The translations under genes and the position numbers were made by a program. The notes under the pieces are model-generated. The model searched no databases and was not told where the DNA came from. It worked only from the letters and a program-made list of their open reading frames with translations. From Gammaproteobacteria bacterium (GTDB lineage Bacteria; Pseudomonadota; Gammaproteobacteria; Steroidobacterales; Woeseiaceae), in NCBI GenBank assembly GCA_009937505.1, contig JAACFJ010000001.1, positions 1 to 43,942 on the forward strand: 43,942 bases of DNA, given 5' to 3'. Below are positions 1 to 7,890 of the stretch, piece after piece (the stretch's first letter is position 1; every line of letters starts with the position of its first letter).

Positions 1-51
1 CGTGCTACCGAACGATAGAAAACGAAGTATGGAAACAGGCCAAAAAGCCGC

Positions 52-501
52 TTAGACTAACTTAACAACTGGACCAGATTGTGCAGGCAGGTCAAGGTCA
101 TCGAGAAGTCGCGCGTAGTCGATCTTGATACAGCGATTCATGACCACTTCGAGCCCGGCGGCACGTGCCTTTTCTGCCGCTTCCTCGTGCGCGATGTCGA
201 GCTGCATCCAGATGACCTTGGCGCCGATGTCGATTGCAGCATCGACGAACGGCGGAACGCGCTCCGAGCGCTGAAACAGATTCACGATATCCACTGGCGT
301 CGGTATTGCGCTCAGATCCGGGTAGCACCGATGCCCGAGTATCTCGTCGTATTTTGGATTGACCGGGGTCACCTCGAAACCTTTTTCGAGCAGGTACCTG
401 GCGACGTGGTTGCTGGGTCGCGACGGGTCGGTCGAGAGTCCTACGATCGCAACGCGTTTGTAGTCCGTGAGGATACGCCGCGACGCGTCGAGGTCGGTCA
501 T
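52..501 (-). CDS. CoA-binding domain protein (YccU-like)
   Basis: A 149-residue protein made of a single Rossmann-type CoA-binding domain. Near the N-terminus is the nucleotide-binding turn VAIVGLSTDPSRPSN, followed by VTPVNPKYDEILG and, in the middle, the stretch IPTPVDIVNLFQRSE; all three are hallmarks of the YccU/CoA_binding_2 family. It is full length for that family and cytoplasmic. Its ATG overlaps the stop of the upstream acyl-CoA ligase by four bases (ATGA), so the two are translationally coupled and probably act on the same acyl-CoA metabolism. The family has no firmly assigned reaction, so a role in binding CoA or acyl-CoA is an inference from fold and context. Confidence 0.88.
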   Translation of the reverse strand: MTDLDASRRILTDYKRVAIVGLSTDPSRPSNHVARYLLEKGFEVTPVNPKYDEILGHRCYPDLSAIPTPVDIVNLFQRSERVPPFVDAAIDIGAKVIWMQLDIAHEEAAEKARAAGLEVVMNRCIKIDYARLLDDLDLPAQSGPVVKLV

Positions 502-2126
502 AAGCGTCCGGCCCTTTCGCGCAGCTCGAATTTGCGGATCTTACCGGTCGATGTCTTGGGCAATGGTCCGAACACGACTCTGCGCGGTGCTTTGAAGTGC
601 GCCATGTTATCGCGGCAAAAATCGATGAGCTCCTGCTCGTTGATCGCTCCGGCATCGCTGCGGAGGTCGACGAACGCGCAGGGCGTCTCACCCCATTTTT
701 CGTCCGGCATCGCCGTGACAGCGGCCTCGAGTACGGCGGGATGGCTATAAAGTGTCGCCTCGACCTCGATACTCGAAATGTTCTCGCCGCCCGAGATGAT
801 CACATCCTTGGCGCGGTCCTTGATCTCGATATAGCCGTCGGGGTGGCAGACCGCGAGGTCACCGGAGTGGAAATAACCGCCCCCAAAAGCCTGAGCGGTT
901 GCCTCGGGGTTCTTGAGGTAGCCTTTCATCACAATATTGCCGCGGAACATGATCTCGCCGATGGTCTTCCCGTCTTTCGGCACTGGCTCCAGCGTCTCGG
1001 GGTCTGCCACGATGAGTTCTTCGAGCATGGGGTAACGCACTCCCTGGCGTGCCTTGAGTTGCGACTGATCGCGCATCGGCAGCTGATCCCAGTCCTCATG
1101 CCAGGAACAGACTACGGCGGGACCATAGACTTCGGTCAGTCCGTAAGTATGAGTTACATTGAAATTAAGCCGGGCCATGGCTTCGAGGACCGCCGGCGGC
1201 GGCGCGGCGCCGGCTGTCATTACGTTGATCGGACGATCGACTACCTTCGTCAGTTCATCGCCGGCATTCGCCATCAGATTTAGTACGATGGGTGCGCCAC
1301 ACAGGTGCGTGACCCGGTTTTGCCTGATGGCATCAAAAATCGCCGAGTCACGGACATCGCGCAAACAGACGCTAGTGCCATTCAGGGCAGCGATCGTCCA
1401 CGGGAAGCACCAGCCATTGCAGTGAAACATCGGCAGGGTCCAGAGGTAGACCGGGTGAGTGCCCATGTTCCAGGCGAGGATGTTCGAGACTGCGTTCAGA
1501 TACGCACCGCGATGATGGGTGACGACGCCCTTGGGGTTGCCGGTAGTACCCGATGTGTAGCCGAGCGCAATCGCCTGCCATTCGTCATGCGGCAACTCCC
1601 AGGCAAATTCGGCATCGCCGGTCGCCAGGAAGTCTTCGTATTCAAAGTCACCAATCCGCTCGCCGTCTTTGAACGCGGGATCATCGACATCGATCACGAG
1701 CGGCTTATCGTCGAGCTGCTCCAGGGCCGCTGCCACCGCCGTTGCGTACTCGGGGTCCGTTAGCAAGACGCGGGCACCGCTGTGTTCGAGCTGAAAAGCT
1801 ATCGCATCCGGGTCGAGGCGAATGTTGAGCGCGTGAATTATCGCGCCCGCCATCGGAACGGCGAAATGAGTCTCATACATCGCCGGCACGTTGGGCAGCA
1901 TCACTGCGACGGTGTCATCCTTCGTGACGCCGTGTTGCCGCAGGGCGCTGGCAAACCGGCAACTGCGGCGATAGGTTTCGCGCCAACTGCGTCGCGAATT
2001 ATTGTAGACGAGGGCACAACGCTCAGGGTAAACCGCTGCGGCCCGCTCGATAAAAGTCAGCGGTGAAAGCGGCGAATAGTTGGCCGCATTCTTATCGAGA
2101 TCGGCCGAGTACTGCGAGTTTGCCAT
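498..2126 (-). CDS. Acyl-CoA synthetase, AMP-forming (DmdB-like)
   Basis: A 542-residue acyl-adenylate-forming ligase that activates a carboxylic acid with ATP and CoA in the cytoplasm. Visible motifs are the AMP-binding P-loop YTSGTTGNPKG (residues 190-200), the A5 motif TYGLTEVYG (around 327-335), the hinge region with SGDLAVCHPDGY and KDVIISGGENISS, and the C-terminal catalytic lysine in STGKIRK (about residue 529). Length and the stretches around TYGLTEVYGP and GENISSIEVE resemble the DmdB group (3-methylmercaptopropionyl-CoA ligases) and medium-chain fatty acyl-CoA ligases more than FadD; the exact substrate cannot be read from the sequence. It lies 9 bases downstream of the crotonase gene and overlaps the CoA-binding protein gene, which suggests an acyl-CoA degradation operon. 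Confidence 0.92.
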   Translation of the reverse strand: MANSQYSADLDKNAANYSPLSPLTFIERAAAVYPERCALVYNNSRRSWRETYRRSCRFASALRQHGVTKDDTVAVMLPNVPAMYETHFAVPMAGAIIHALNIRLDPDAIAFQLEHSGARVLLTDPEYATAVAAALEQLDDKPLVIDVDDPAFKDGERIGDFEYEDFLATGDAEFAWELPHDEWQAIALGYTSGTTGNPKGVVTHHRGAYLNAVSNILAWNMGTHPVYLWTLPMFHCNGWCFPWTIAALNGTSVCLRDVRDSAIFDAIRQNRVTHLCGAPIVLNLMANAGDELTKVVDRPINVMTAGAAPPPAVLEAMARLNFNVTHTYGLTEVYGPAVVCSWHEDWDQLPMRDQSQLKARQGVRYPMLEELIVADPETLEPVPKDGKTIGEIMFRGNIVMKGYLKNPEATAQAFGGGYFHSGDLAVCHPDGYIEIKDRAKDVIISGGENISSIEVEATLYSHPAVLEAAVTAMPDEKWGETPCAFVDLRSDAGAINEQELIDFCRDNMAHFKAPRRVVFGPLPKTSTGKIRKFELRERAGRL

Positions 2127-2135
2127 GACGCGACG

Positions 2136-2939
2136 CTATCTGTTCTCCCACTCGGGTTTTCGCTTCTGAATGAAGGCGTCGATGCCCTCGCGCGCGTCGT
2201 GCGAATCCATATTGCAGGCCATGCGTTCGCTCGCATAGGCATACGCATCGGCCAGATCCATCGGTAGTTGCTTGTAAAACATGTCCTTGCCGAGCCTGAT
2301 CGAGTGCGCAGATTTGGCTGCTATTTTTGCCGCCAGCGCATGCGTCGCCGATTCGAGTTCTGCTGCCGCGACAACTTCGTTGACCAGGCCAAATGCCTTC
2401 GCTTCCCCTGCCGATATGAAGTCCCCCGTAAGCAGCATTTGCATCGCCTGTTTACGCAACAGGTTGCGACTCAGAGGCACCGCCGGGGTCGAGCAAAACA
2501 AGCCGAAGTTGATGCCCGAGACAGCGAATCGAGCGTCTTCGTCTGCCACCGCCAGGTCGCAGTTAGCAACCAGCTGGCAACCGGCGGCCGTGGCGATTCC
2601 ATGCACCTGCGCAATGACTGGTTGCGGCAAGCGGTTAATACTGATCATCATGCGTCCACACTGGTCGAAAAGCGCCTTGTGGACGGCACGGTCTTCGCTG
2701 GCCCGCATTTCTTTTAGATCATGGCCCGCACAAAACGCCTTGCCTTGGGCGGCAATAATTACGACTCGTAGTGTTTCATCCTTAGCGATCTGATCCAGTT
2801 CGTACTGCATGCTGGCCAACAATTCTTCGGACAATGCATTGTATTTAGCCGGTCGATTGAGCGTTAGCGTGGCAATTCCGTGGTCATCGCTGCGCAACAG
2901 GACGGGCTCTGGAGTGACTGGATCGGTGCTCGTGCTCAT
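2136..2939 (-). CDS. Enoyl-CoA hydratase-like protein (ECHDC3 type)
   Basis: A 267-residue crotonase-fold protein, first gene of the minus-strand acyl-CoA block. The oxyanion-hole segment GKAFCAGHDLKEM (66-78) and the second one HGIATAAGCQLVANCDLA (113-130) are clear, as is the C-terminal helix region ending FIQKRKPEW. The two glutamates that carry hydratase activity in classical crotonases are not present: the expected CEL is CQL (Gln122), and the expected PE before the NLGL-like turn is Ser-Gly (141-142, before INFGLFCSTP). This pattern, including GLFCSTP, is what I know from the ECHDC3 subgroup, whose reaction is not settled. It is therefore safer to call it a crotonase-family CoA-binding enzyme than a proven hydratase. 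Confidence 0.88.
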   Translation of the reverse strand: MSTSTDPVTPEPVLLRSDDHGIATLTLNRPAKYNALSEELLASMQYELDQIAKDETLRVVIIAAQGKAFCAGHDLKEMRASEDRAVHKALFDQCGRMMISINRLPQPVIAQVHGIATAAGCQLVANCDLAVADEDARFAVSGINFGLFCSTPAVPLSRNLLRKQAMQMLLTGDFISAGEAKAFGLVNEVVAAAELESATHALAAKIAAKSAHSIRLGKDMFYKQLPMDLADAYAYASERMACNMDSHDAREGIDAFIQKRKPEWENR

Positions 2940-3130
2940 CGATTATGTCGCCTGTGGTATTTGAGAGGCCGAAAACGGGTTCGGTCCGGATTGTTCAGAA
3001 ACGGCCGATATGATGCCTCGCAGATCACCATACCCAGCGCCGAAGATTTTTTCCAATTCCGAGAACGCAATGGACGGCAGGCCAACCGTCGTTTCAGGCT
3101 AACGGTTGACGTGGACGGTTATTCGCCGCA

Positions 3131-3538
3131 ATGAGGACCGACGACCTGGAAATTGACGTGCTGCTGGCCCCGGGACAGACCGGGCGTGTGGAGTCTGATC
3201 TCGCAGAGACGACGGCAACAAGAAGTTTCAGCGACCTGGGCCGCCACGAGGTAACGAGACAACCCGTGGACCGATGGCGTTACCGCACGCCCACGCTTCG
3301 CAACGTTGCGTTGACGTCGCCGTATATGCACGATGGTTCAATAACGACGCTACGCGCCGTATTGCGGTTCTATAACCGTGGCGGCGTGCCGAACGAGCTG
3401 CTCGACCCCCGGATTACACCTCTTGGACTGAGCGATGCGGAGATCGAGGACTTGCTGGCATTCCTGCAGGCACTGACCGGCAGTAACGTCGATGCGCTCG
3501 TATCGGACGCGCATGCGGCACCGATCGGTGGAGGATGA
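3131..3538 (+). pseudogene. C-terminal remnant of a di-heme cytochrome c peroxidase (MauG/Ccp type)
   Basis: The 135 codons match only the last third of a bacterial di-heme peroxidase: LGRHEVTRQPVDRWRYRTP, then TLRNVALTSPYMHDGS with the methionine that ligates heme in this family, and the tail LSDAEIEDLLAFLQALTG. The two CxxCH heme motifs and the N-terminal heme domain of a full protein (about 330-450 residues) are missing. There is an in-frame stop a few codons upstream of the ATG, and no signal peptide. About 190 bases of unexplained DNA separate it from the divergent crotonase gene. It is most simply a decayed gene whose 5' part was deleted; without cysteines it could not bind heme. Confidence 0.75.
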
Positions 3539-3744
3539 GGCCCCTGTTCGACCGACGCAGCCGCGTAGCGGCCAGTCAGCAGGGAGCTTGCGGAGAGAGC
3601 GAGCTGACCCCCCCCTCTCCGTCACTTGACCGAACCAGAACCAGGGTCCCGACTGTCCGTTTTACTCACACGGGGTCATTCGAGCAAGCCAAAACGCGGA
3701 TTTCTGAACCGCTGCTTTCGGCCAGGAGCGACCTCCGTTGAAGG

Positions 3745-3777
3745 GCAAAGGGCCCCGACTCAGGTAGGGCCCTTTGC
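3745..3777. terminator. Perfect 11-bp hairpin after the cupin gene
   Basis: GCAAAGGGCCC (3745-3755) and GGGCCCTTTGC (3767-3777) form a perfect 11-bp stem with an 11-base loop. It lies 20 bases past the stop codon of the minus-strand cupin gene. There is no strong T-run on either side, so it could be a bidirectional or weak intrinsic terminator. Confidence 0.6.
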
Positions 3778-3796
3778 GTTCATGCACTGAGCCCAT

Positions 3797-4162
3797 TCAG
3801 CCTTTCAATTTGGCTTCTAGATGATTCATAAGTTCACCCATTTGGTCGCTCGGGCTGAACTCAATTGCCTCGTAATCCTCGTCAACTCTAACCGTGTGTC
3901 CTGGCGGCCAGTAATAAACCTCGCCGGCGTTTACCGTTTCTTCAGTGCCGTCTGCATAGGTCACATGAATGGAACCTTTGACCACGGTTCCCCAGTGAGG
4001 GCACTGGCATAAATTGTCCGGCAATCCCTCGAGCAGCGGAGCGGCGTCTGCACCAGCAGGGAGCCGGACGCGAGAGACGTTAATATCGCCCCAGTCCTGC
4101 CCCTGAAAGCAGACACCGCCAGCTTCGAGACGAGTCGGTAGTTCGTTTCTTACTTTCTTCAT
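3797..4162 (-). CDS. Small single-domain cupin protein
   Basis: A 121-residue cytoplasmic cupin. The beta-barrel motif is seen as QCPHWGTVVKGSIHVTYADG, then GEVYYWPPGHTVRVDEDYEAIEFSP with its G-X4-P-X-G-H core. The start is set by the ribosome binding site AAAGGAA, which is 6 bases before the ATG at 4162 but directly touches an ATG two codons upstream (4168). Histidines in PHWG and PPGHT could bind a metal, but the first cupin motif is not the classical HxH, so enzymatic activity is uncertain. The gene stands alone between two hairpins and is divergent from the frameshifted secreted-protein gene. Its function is unknown; a sensor, isomerase or small-molecule binder would all fit. Confidence 0.8.
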   Translation of the reverse strand: MKKVRNELPTRLEAGGVCFQGQDWGDINVSRVRLPAGADAAPLLEGLPDNLCQCPHWGTVVKGSIHVTYADGTEETVNAGEVYYWPPGHTVRVDEDYEAIEFSPSDQMGELMNHLEAKLKG

Positions 4163-4256
4163 AAACATTCCTTTCTTTAATGGTTTGGCGGGATATCCGC
4201 CAACAAGGTACTTCTACAGTCCGCAATTCGGATAAGCAATGAAAAAGTAGGGAGAA

Positions 4257-4705
4257 ATGGCAATGACGCGAAATTTATTCTTGATTACTGTGAGCTTTGT
4301 GATGTTGGCTGGTTCATTCTCGGCGGGGGCTGGAATCCTGGCGCAAAGTATATCGAAGCCCTTAGCTTTAACGATGACGGCTCCATTCGCTTCACACTCT
4401 TGGACCCTGATCCTTCCATTTACGAGTTCAAATGCGATGTGAATGGAGTTAGCCCATGGTTCATGATCGACTCATGTGACGTCGGGAACGGTAACGGTAA
4501 CAAATCTGCTAGCCCAACCTGTACAGCTAGCGTCGAACGGATGGCAGACATGCTGCTTACCGCCAAAATCAATCGCATCCCCGTTCATGTGCAGCATGAC
4601 GAGTTTGCGGTTAGCCAAGTAGCACTTAAACCTCTTCCCCCGTCCCAGGTAACCCTCACTGGCGAAGATTGTCCGCGGCGGCATTTCGTTCCTGTCACAA
4701 CTTGA
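4257..4705 (+). pseudogene. Secreted protein gene with a frameshift in a G5 run
   Basis: Frame 1 from the ATG at 4257, with a GGGAGAAATGG context, gives a signal peptide (MTRNLFLITVSFVMLAGSFSAGA) and then stops at 4442. A second frame is open from before that ATG to 4705, and from about 4328 it reads like a real protein: WNPGAKYIEALSFNDDGS, then FTLLDPDPSIYEFKCDV and a cysteine-containing domain ending near 4705. The switch point is the run GGGGG at 4325-4329. One extra G would join the signal peptide to the second frame and yield a 149-residue secreted protein with four cysteines. It may be a recent pseudogene, a sequencing/assembly error, or a slippage-controlled gene. I do not recognise the family. 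Confidence 0.65.
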
Positions 4706-4707
4706 TT

Positions 4708-4733
4708 AGCCCGACCGGGAGACTGGCCGGGCT
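4708..4733. terminator. Hairpin between convergent genes
   Basis: AGCCCGACC (4708-4716) pairs with GGCCGGGCT (4725-4733) with one mismatch and an 8-base loop. It sits exactly between the stop of the frameshifted secreted-protein gene and the stop of the converging HMA-like gene, so it can serve both. Confidence 0.55.
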
Positions 4734-4967
4734 TTACAGGCCTATTAATTCTGCATGAACTCCCTCACTCTCGACTTTTACGAGAATATCGTGCGACTTC
4801 ACTTTCTGTGGATCGTAAGTGACCAGGATGAGGTGAGGCTTGTCATCCCGGTTAGACGCCGTCAATACACCGCCCACGCCCATAATGTGACTTTCGATGG
4901 TCTTCAACTGATCAGGCGGCAGAGTCTCGTCAATGTGTAAGACAAAATCGGCAACATTGGTAGTCAT
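4734..4967 (-). CDS. HMA-fold protein without the CxxC metal site
   Basis: A 77-residue protein whose pattern (an FVLHIDETLPPDQLKTIESHI helix, GVGGVLTASN, then LILVTYDPQKVKSHDILVKV) is that of the ferredoxin-like heavy-metal-associated domain. The metal-binding loop CxxC is absent and the protein contains no cysteine at all, so it is unlikely to carry Cu+ or Zn2+ in the usual way. It has no signal peptide and is cytoplasmic. It stands alone and is convergent with the secreted-protein gene. Its function is unknown; a regulatory or protein-protein role is possible. Confidence 0.7.
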   Translation of the reverse strand: MTTNVADFVLHIDETLPPDQLKTIESHIMGVGGVLTASNRDDKPHLILVTYDPQKVKSHDILVKVESEGVHAELIGL

Positions 4968-5302
4968 GACTTTCTCCCGACGAGGAAAATAACTTCCAGC
5001 TGCGGTAGCCCGGCTATCTTGGTGTCCTTCGACGAGCTATAGATGACTTCTCGGAGGAGGCGAGGATCCGTGGCTTTGCGTCACTGACTTTGGTCAGGTT
5101 TGCCTTTATCAACAAACACATTGTCCTACGAGAGCAGACGTAGTCAATTCTGGAATGTGCTTATTGATACGGGATGGTGATCGTAAAGCGACAGGCCTAT
5201 CTCGCCCGGCGGACTTTTGTACGGGCTCTCGGAAAACATTTATACTCGGACATAAGGCAGGGCATCTGGCCCGCCGATACAATAAAAAAATAGGGGACAG
5301 AA
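4968..5302. other. 335-bp intergenic region, divergent promoters
   Basis: No convincing coding frame is present here. It separates the minus-strand HMA-like gene from the plus-strand secreted repeat protein and should hold the promoters of both. The only element I can point to is the sigma-70-like promoter at 5217-5246, listed separately. Confidence 0.6.
5217..5246 (+). promoter_or_regulatory. Putative sigma-70 promoter
   Basis: TTGTAC (5217-5222) and TATACT (5241-5246) are separated by 18 bases and resemble a -35/-10 pair. They lie about 55 bases upstream of the ATG at 5303, giving a leader of roughly 50 bases with GGGGAC as ribosome binding site. Confidence 0.45.
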
Positions 5303-6079
5303 ATGAAAAAGATCTTGATCTCGCTCTTTAGCGGCGCTTTGCTGCTGTGCGGAACAGCCATCGCGGACAGCCATGAAGAATCTTCGGACGGGCCGGATCC
5401 CGCAACGCCAGTCGAACTGTTTGCCTGCAAATACAACGAAGGCAAGGGTCCGGCCGATCTCGACAAGGTCGTCGACAAATGGAACGCATGGGCCGACGAG
5501 CAGGGTTTGCAGGATTACTCGGGCTGGACTTTGGTGCCTTACTACTCTGGTCCCGACCAGGAGTTTGACGTCATCTGGCTGGGAGGTTCGGACAGCGCGA
5601 AAATGCTGGGTCGGGCGCAGGACAGATGGATCGCTACCGGCGGCGATGTCCTGAACGAGTTTAACGAAGTCTGGAGCTGCGACATTCACGCCAACTTCGC
5701 GGTTCTGAAATACAAGACACCGCCGGAGCGCAGCGATCCTTCGAACATCGTAGTATCGTTTTCGGATTGCAACCTGGCCGAAGGAACGACTTTCGGAGAT
5801 ATATCGCCCGCATTGAGCTCATGGGCGGAGTACCGTTCCGGGCATGGCTCGACCTCCGGTATGTGGGTATTCTTCCCGGCGTACGGCGGTGGCGGCGAAG
5901 AATTTGATTTCAAATTCATCTCGGCGTGGCAAAATCTGGAAGATCAGGGTGTCGACTACGATCAGTACAACGAAAGTGGCTGGAAGAAAGCTGAGGAGTT
6001 GTTCGCTGGCAAGGTTGACTGCGATTCGTCACGGGTGTACCTGGGTACCAACCGGCGCAGGGCGGCTGACAACGACTGA
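5303..6079 (+). CDS. Secreted protein with two tandem domains
   Basis: A 258-residue protein with a clean signal peptide (MKKILISLFSGALLLCGTAIA, cleavage near residue 21). The mature part is two copies of one domain of about 100 residues. Copy one runs from FACKYNEGKG through WNAWADEQG, YYSGPDQEFDVIWLGG to VWSCDIHANF. Copy two runs from FSDCNLAEGTT through WAEYRSGHG, PAYGGGGEEFDFKFIS to VDCDSSRVY. Each copy begins and ends with a cysteine, which suggests one disulfide per domain in the periplasm. I know no function for the family. The gene has its own promoter and a strong terminator, so it is a single-gene unit. Confidence 0.82.
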   Translation: MKKILISLFSGALLLCGTAIADSHEESSDGPDPATPVELFACKYNEGKGPADLDKVVDKWNAWADEQGLQDYSGWTLVPYYSGPDQEFDVIWLGGSDSAKMLGRAQDRWIATGGDVLNEFNEVWSCDIHANFAVLKYKTPPERSDPSNIVVSFSDCNLAEGTTFGDISPALSSWAEYRSGHGSTSGMWVFFPAYGGGGEEFDFKFISAWQNLEDQGVDYDQYNESGWKKAEELFAGKVDCDSSRVYLGTNRRRAADND

Positions 6080-6104
6080 ACGGGCCTGACTACAGCTAAC
6101 AAGA

Positions 6105-6129
6105 GCGGCGAGCGATGCTCGCCGCTTTT
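6105..6129 (+). terminator. Rho-independent terminator
   Basis: The perfect 9-bp stem GCGGCGAGC / GCTCGCCGC with a 3-base loop is followed by TTTT. It lies 25 bases after the stop of the secreted repeat protein. Confidence 0.85.
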
Positions 6130-6195
6130 CGTTGCGCACGATTCTCTTCGCATGCAACATGCATAGTGATCCAGACAAGAGGAAGAGGTGATCGA

Positions 6196-7878
6196 ATGAG
6201 GCTGCGCGCATGGACGGTATTGCCAATCATTGGGGCATTCGCTGCATGTGACGGTGGTGACGAGGCCGCCAGAGAGGCCTCACCTCGAATCGAAACTGAA
6301 CGACTGTCGTCAATCGTCAGGGAGCTTGCATCCGATCAGTACGAGGGGCGAGCGCCCGGGACACCGGGCGGCAGAAAGACGGTCGAGTACCTTGTCCGGC
6401 AGTTCAGCGAGCTGGGCCTCGAGCCTGGTGGCATCGACGGTGGGTGGACACACGACGTGCCGCTGATCCATACGCTGTTCCGGGGCCCGGCAAACCTCCG
6501 CTTCGTCGTTGATGGCGAGCCGCAGCCCCTTGAGCAAAAGCTGGACATCGAAGCAAGTACCGTGCGCGCGGTCGACTCAATTGCGATCGATGCGCCTGTC
6601 GTGTTCGTGGGTTTTGGCGCCTACGCGCCAGAAAGGGACTGGGACGACTATGGTGACGTCGACCTTGAAGGCAAGGTCGCTCTGTATCTCGTCAATGATC
6701 CGGATTTTGCTGCTGAGCCGGGAGAGCCCGTTGCCGGCCGATTCGGCGGCCGGCGAATGACCTACTACGGCCGCTGGGCCTACAAGTTCGAGGAAGCGGC
6801 GCGCCGGGGAGCAGCGGCTGCGCTGGTAATTCACGAGACCGAAGCGGCGGGCTACGGCTGGAACGTCGCATCATCCTCGCCAGGCGAGAACTACGCCGTA
6901 GCCTCTGCCAGCGCCGGGAAACCGCCGGTCATGCTGCAGGGGTGGCTGCACGGGGAGGCTGCCGCAGCGTTGATGGGTAGCGCTGGCTACGATCTCGAGG
7001 AACTTCGAATCGCGGCACGCAGTCCCGATTTCCAGGCATTCGAACTGGGTAGCGCGCGTTTCGCAGCGGATATTTCGGTTTCCGTCGAGCATTTCGAGAG
7101 CAGCAACGTCCTCGCGATACTGCCGGGTAAGGAACATCCAGACGAGTTACTGATGGTCGCAGCCCACTGGGACGCATACGGTGTCGGTGAACCCGACGAG
7201 CAGGGCCGAACGGTACGGCCGGGCGCCAACGATGACGCGCTGGGTATCGCCGGTGTACTGGAGATTGCCCGTGTCCTGAAATCCGGGCCTCCGCTCCAGC
7301 GCAGCGTGATCTTCGCGGCCTGGACGGCCGAGGAAAGCGGCCTGCTGGGCTCTGACGCCTACGCGAGAGATCCCATCTATCCGCTGGAGAAGACGGCCGC
7401 CAACCTGAGCCTCGATATTCTCAATACAGCCGGTCCTGCTCGTGACGTGGTACTCGTTGGCGAGGGTCAGAGCGAACTCGAAGACGATCTTGCTCGCGCT
7501 GCAGCAGCCCAGGGGCGCAGCGTTACCCCCGAGAGCCTGCCGGAGAACGGACTTTTTTACCGGGCCGATCACTTTCCCATGGCCAGGGGTGGCGTACCGG
7601 TGCTGTTAATCATGCAGATTGCGGGCGCCGCCGACCTCGTCGAGGGCGGTCGGCAGGCGGGCGAGCAGTGGATTGCAGATTACATCGGCAATTGTTACCA
7701 CCAGACCTGCGACGCCTGGGATCCGGACTGGGATCTGCGTGGTGCTGCCCAGGACATCGAGTTAATCCGGACGATCATCGAAGAGCTGGGCAACTCGCGG
7801 CGCTGGCCGCAGTGGAAAGCGGGTTCCGAGTTCAAGGCGATACGTGAGCAAAGCGCCGGCGCGCGCACCGAGGAGTAA
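6196..7878 (+). CDS. M28-family zinc metallopeptidase, PA-domain lipoprotein
   Basis: A 560-residue exported aminopeptidase-like enzyme. The ATG at 6196 (preceded by GAGGTG) gives MRLRAWTVLPIIGAFAAC, a lipoprotein signal with Cys18; the frame is open further upstream but no better start is seen. After a helical N-terminal part comes a PA-type insertion (around residues 130-260), then the M28 catalytic core. Its zinc ligands and catalytic residues are AHWDAYG (His324, Asp326), GANDDALG (Asp346/347), AEESG (Glu379/380), an Asp in SLDIL, and the late histidine in YRADHFPMARGG. It probably trims peptides at the cell envelope. The exchanger gene follows after 12 bases, likely in the same transcript. 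Confidence 0.93.
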   Translation: MRLRAWTVLPIIGAFAACDGGDEAAREASPRIETERLSSIVRELASDQYEGRAPGTPGGRKTVEYLVRQFSELGLEPGGIDGGWTHDVPLIHTLFRGPANLRFVVDGEPQPLEQKLDIEASTVRAVDSIAIDAPVVFVGFGAYAPERDWDDYGDVDLEGKVALYLVNDPDFAAEPGEPVAGRFGGRRMTYYGRWAYKFEEAARRGAAAALVIHETEAAGYGWNVASSSPGENYAVASASAGKPPVMLQGWLHGEAAAALMGSAGYDLEELRIAARSPDFQAFELGSARFAADISVSVEHFESSNVLAILPGKEHPDELLMVAAHWDAYGVGEPDEQGRTVRPGANDDALGIAGVLEIARVLKSGPPLQRSVIFAAWTAEESGLLGSDAYARDPIYPLEKTAANLSLDILNTAGPARDVVLVGEGQSELEDDLARAAAAQGRSVTPESLPENGLFYRADHFPMARGGVPVLLIMQIAGAADLVEGGRQAGEQWIADYIGNCYHQTCDAWDPDWDLRGAAQDIELIRTIIEELGNSRRWPQWKAGSEFKAIREQSAGARTEE

Positions 7879-7890
7879 AGGGGCAGTCGA

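Noticed and set aside
79-750. Long plus-strand open frame opposite the CoA-binding protein and ligase genes
   Set aside because: It is antisense to two well-supported genes, has no recognisable motif and its composition follows the codon pattern of the opposite strand.
3539-3741. Open frame directly after the peroxidase remnant
   Set aside because: No similarity, no ribosome binding site and a random-looking composition; treated as non-coding.
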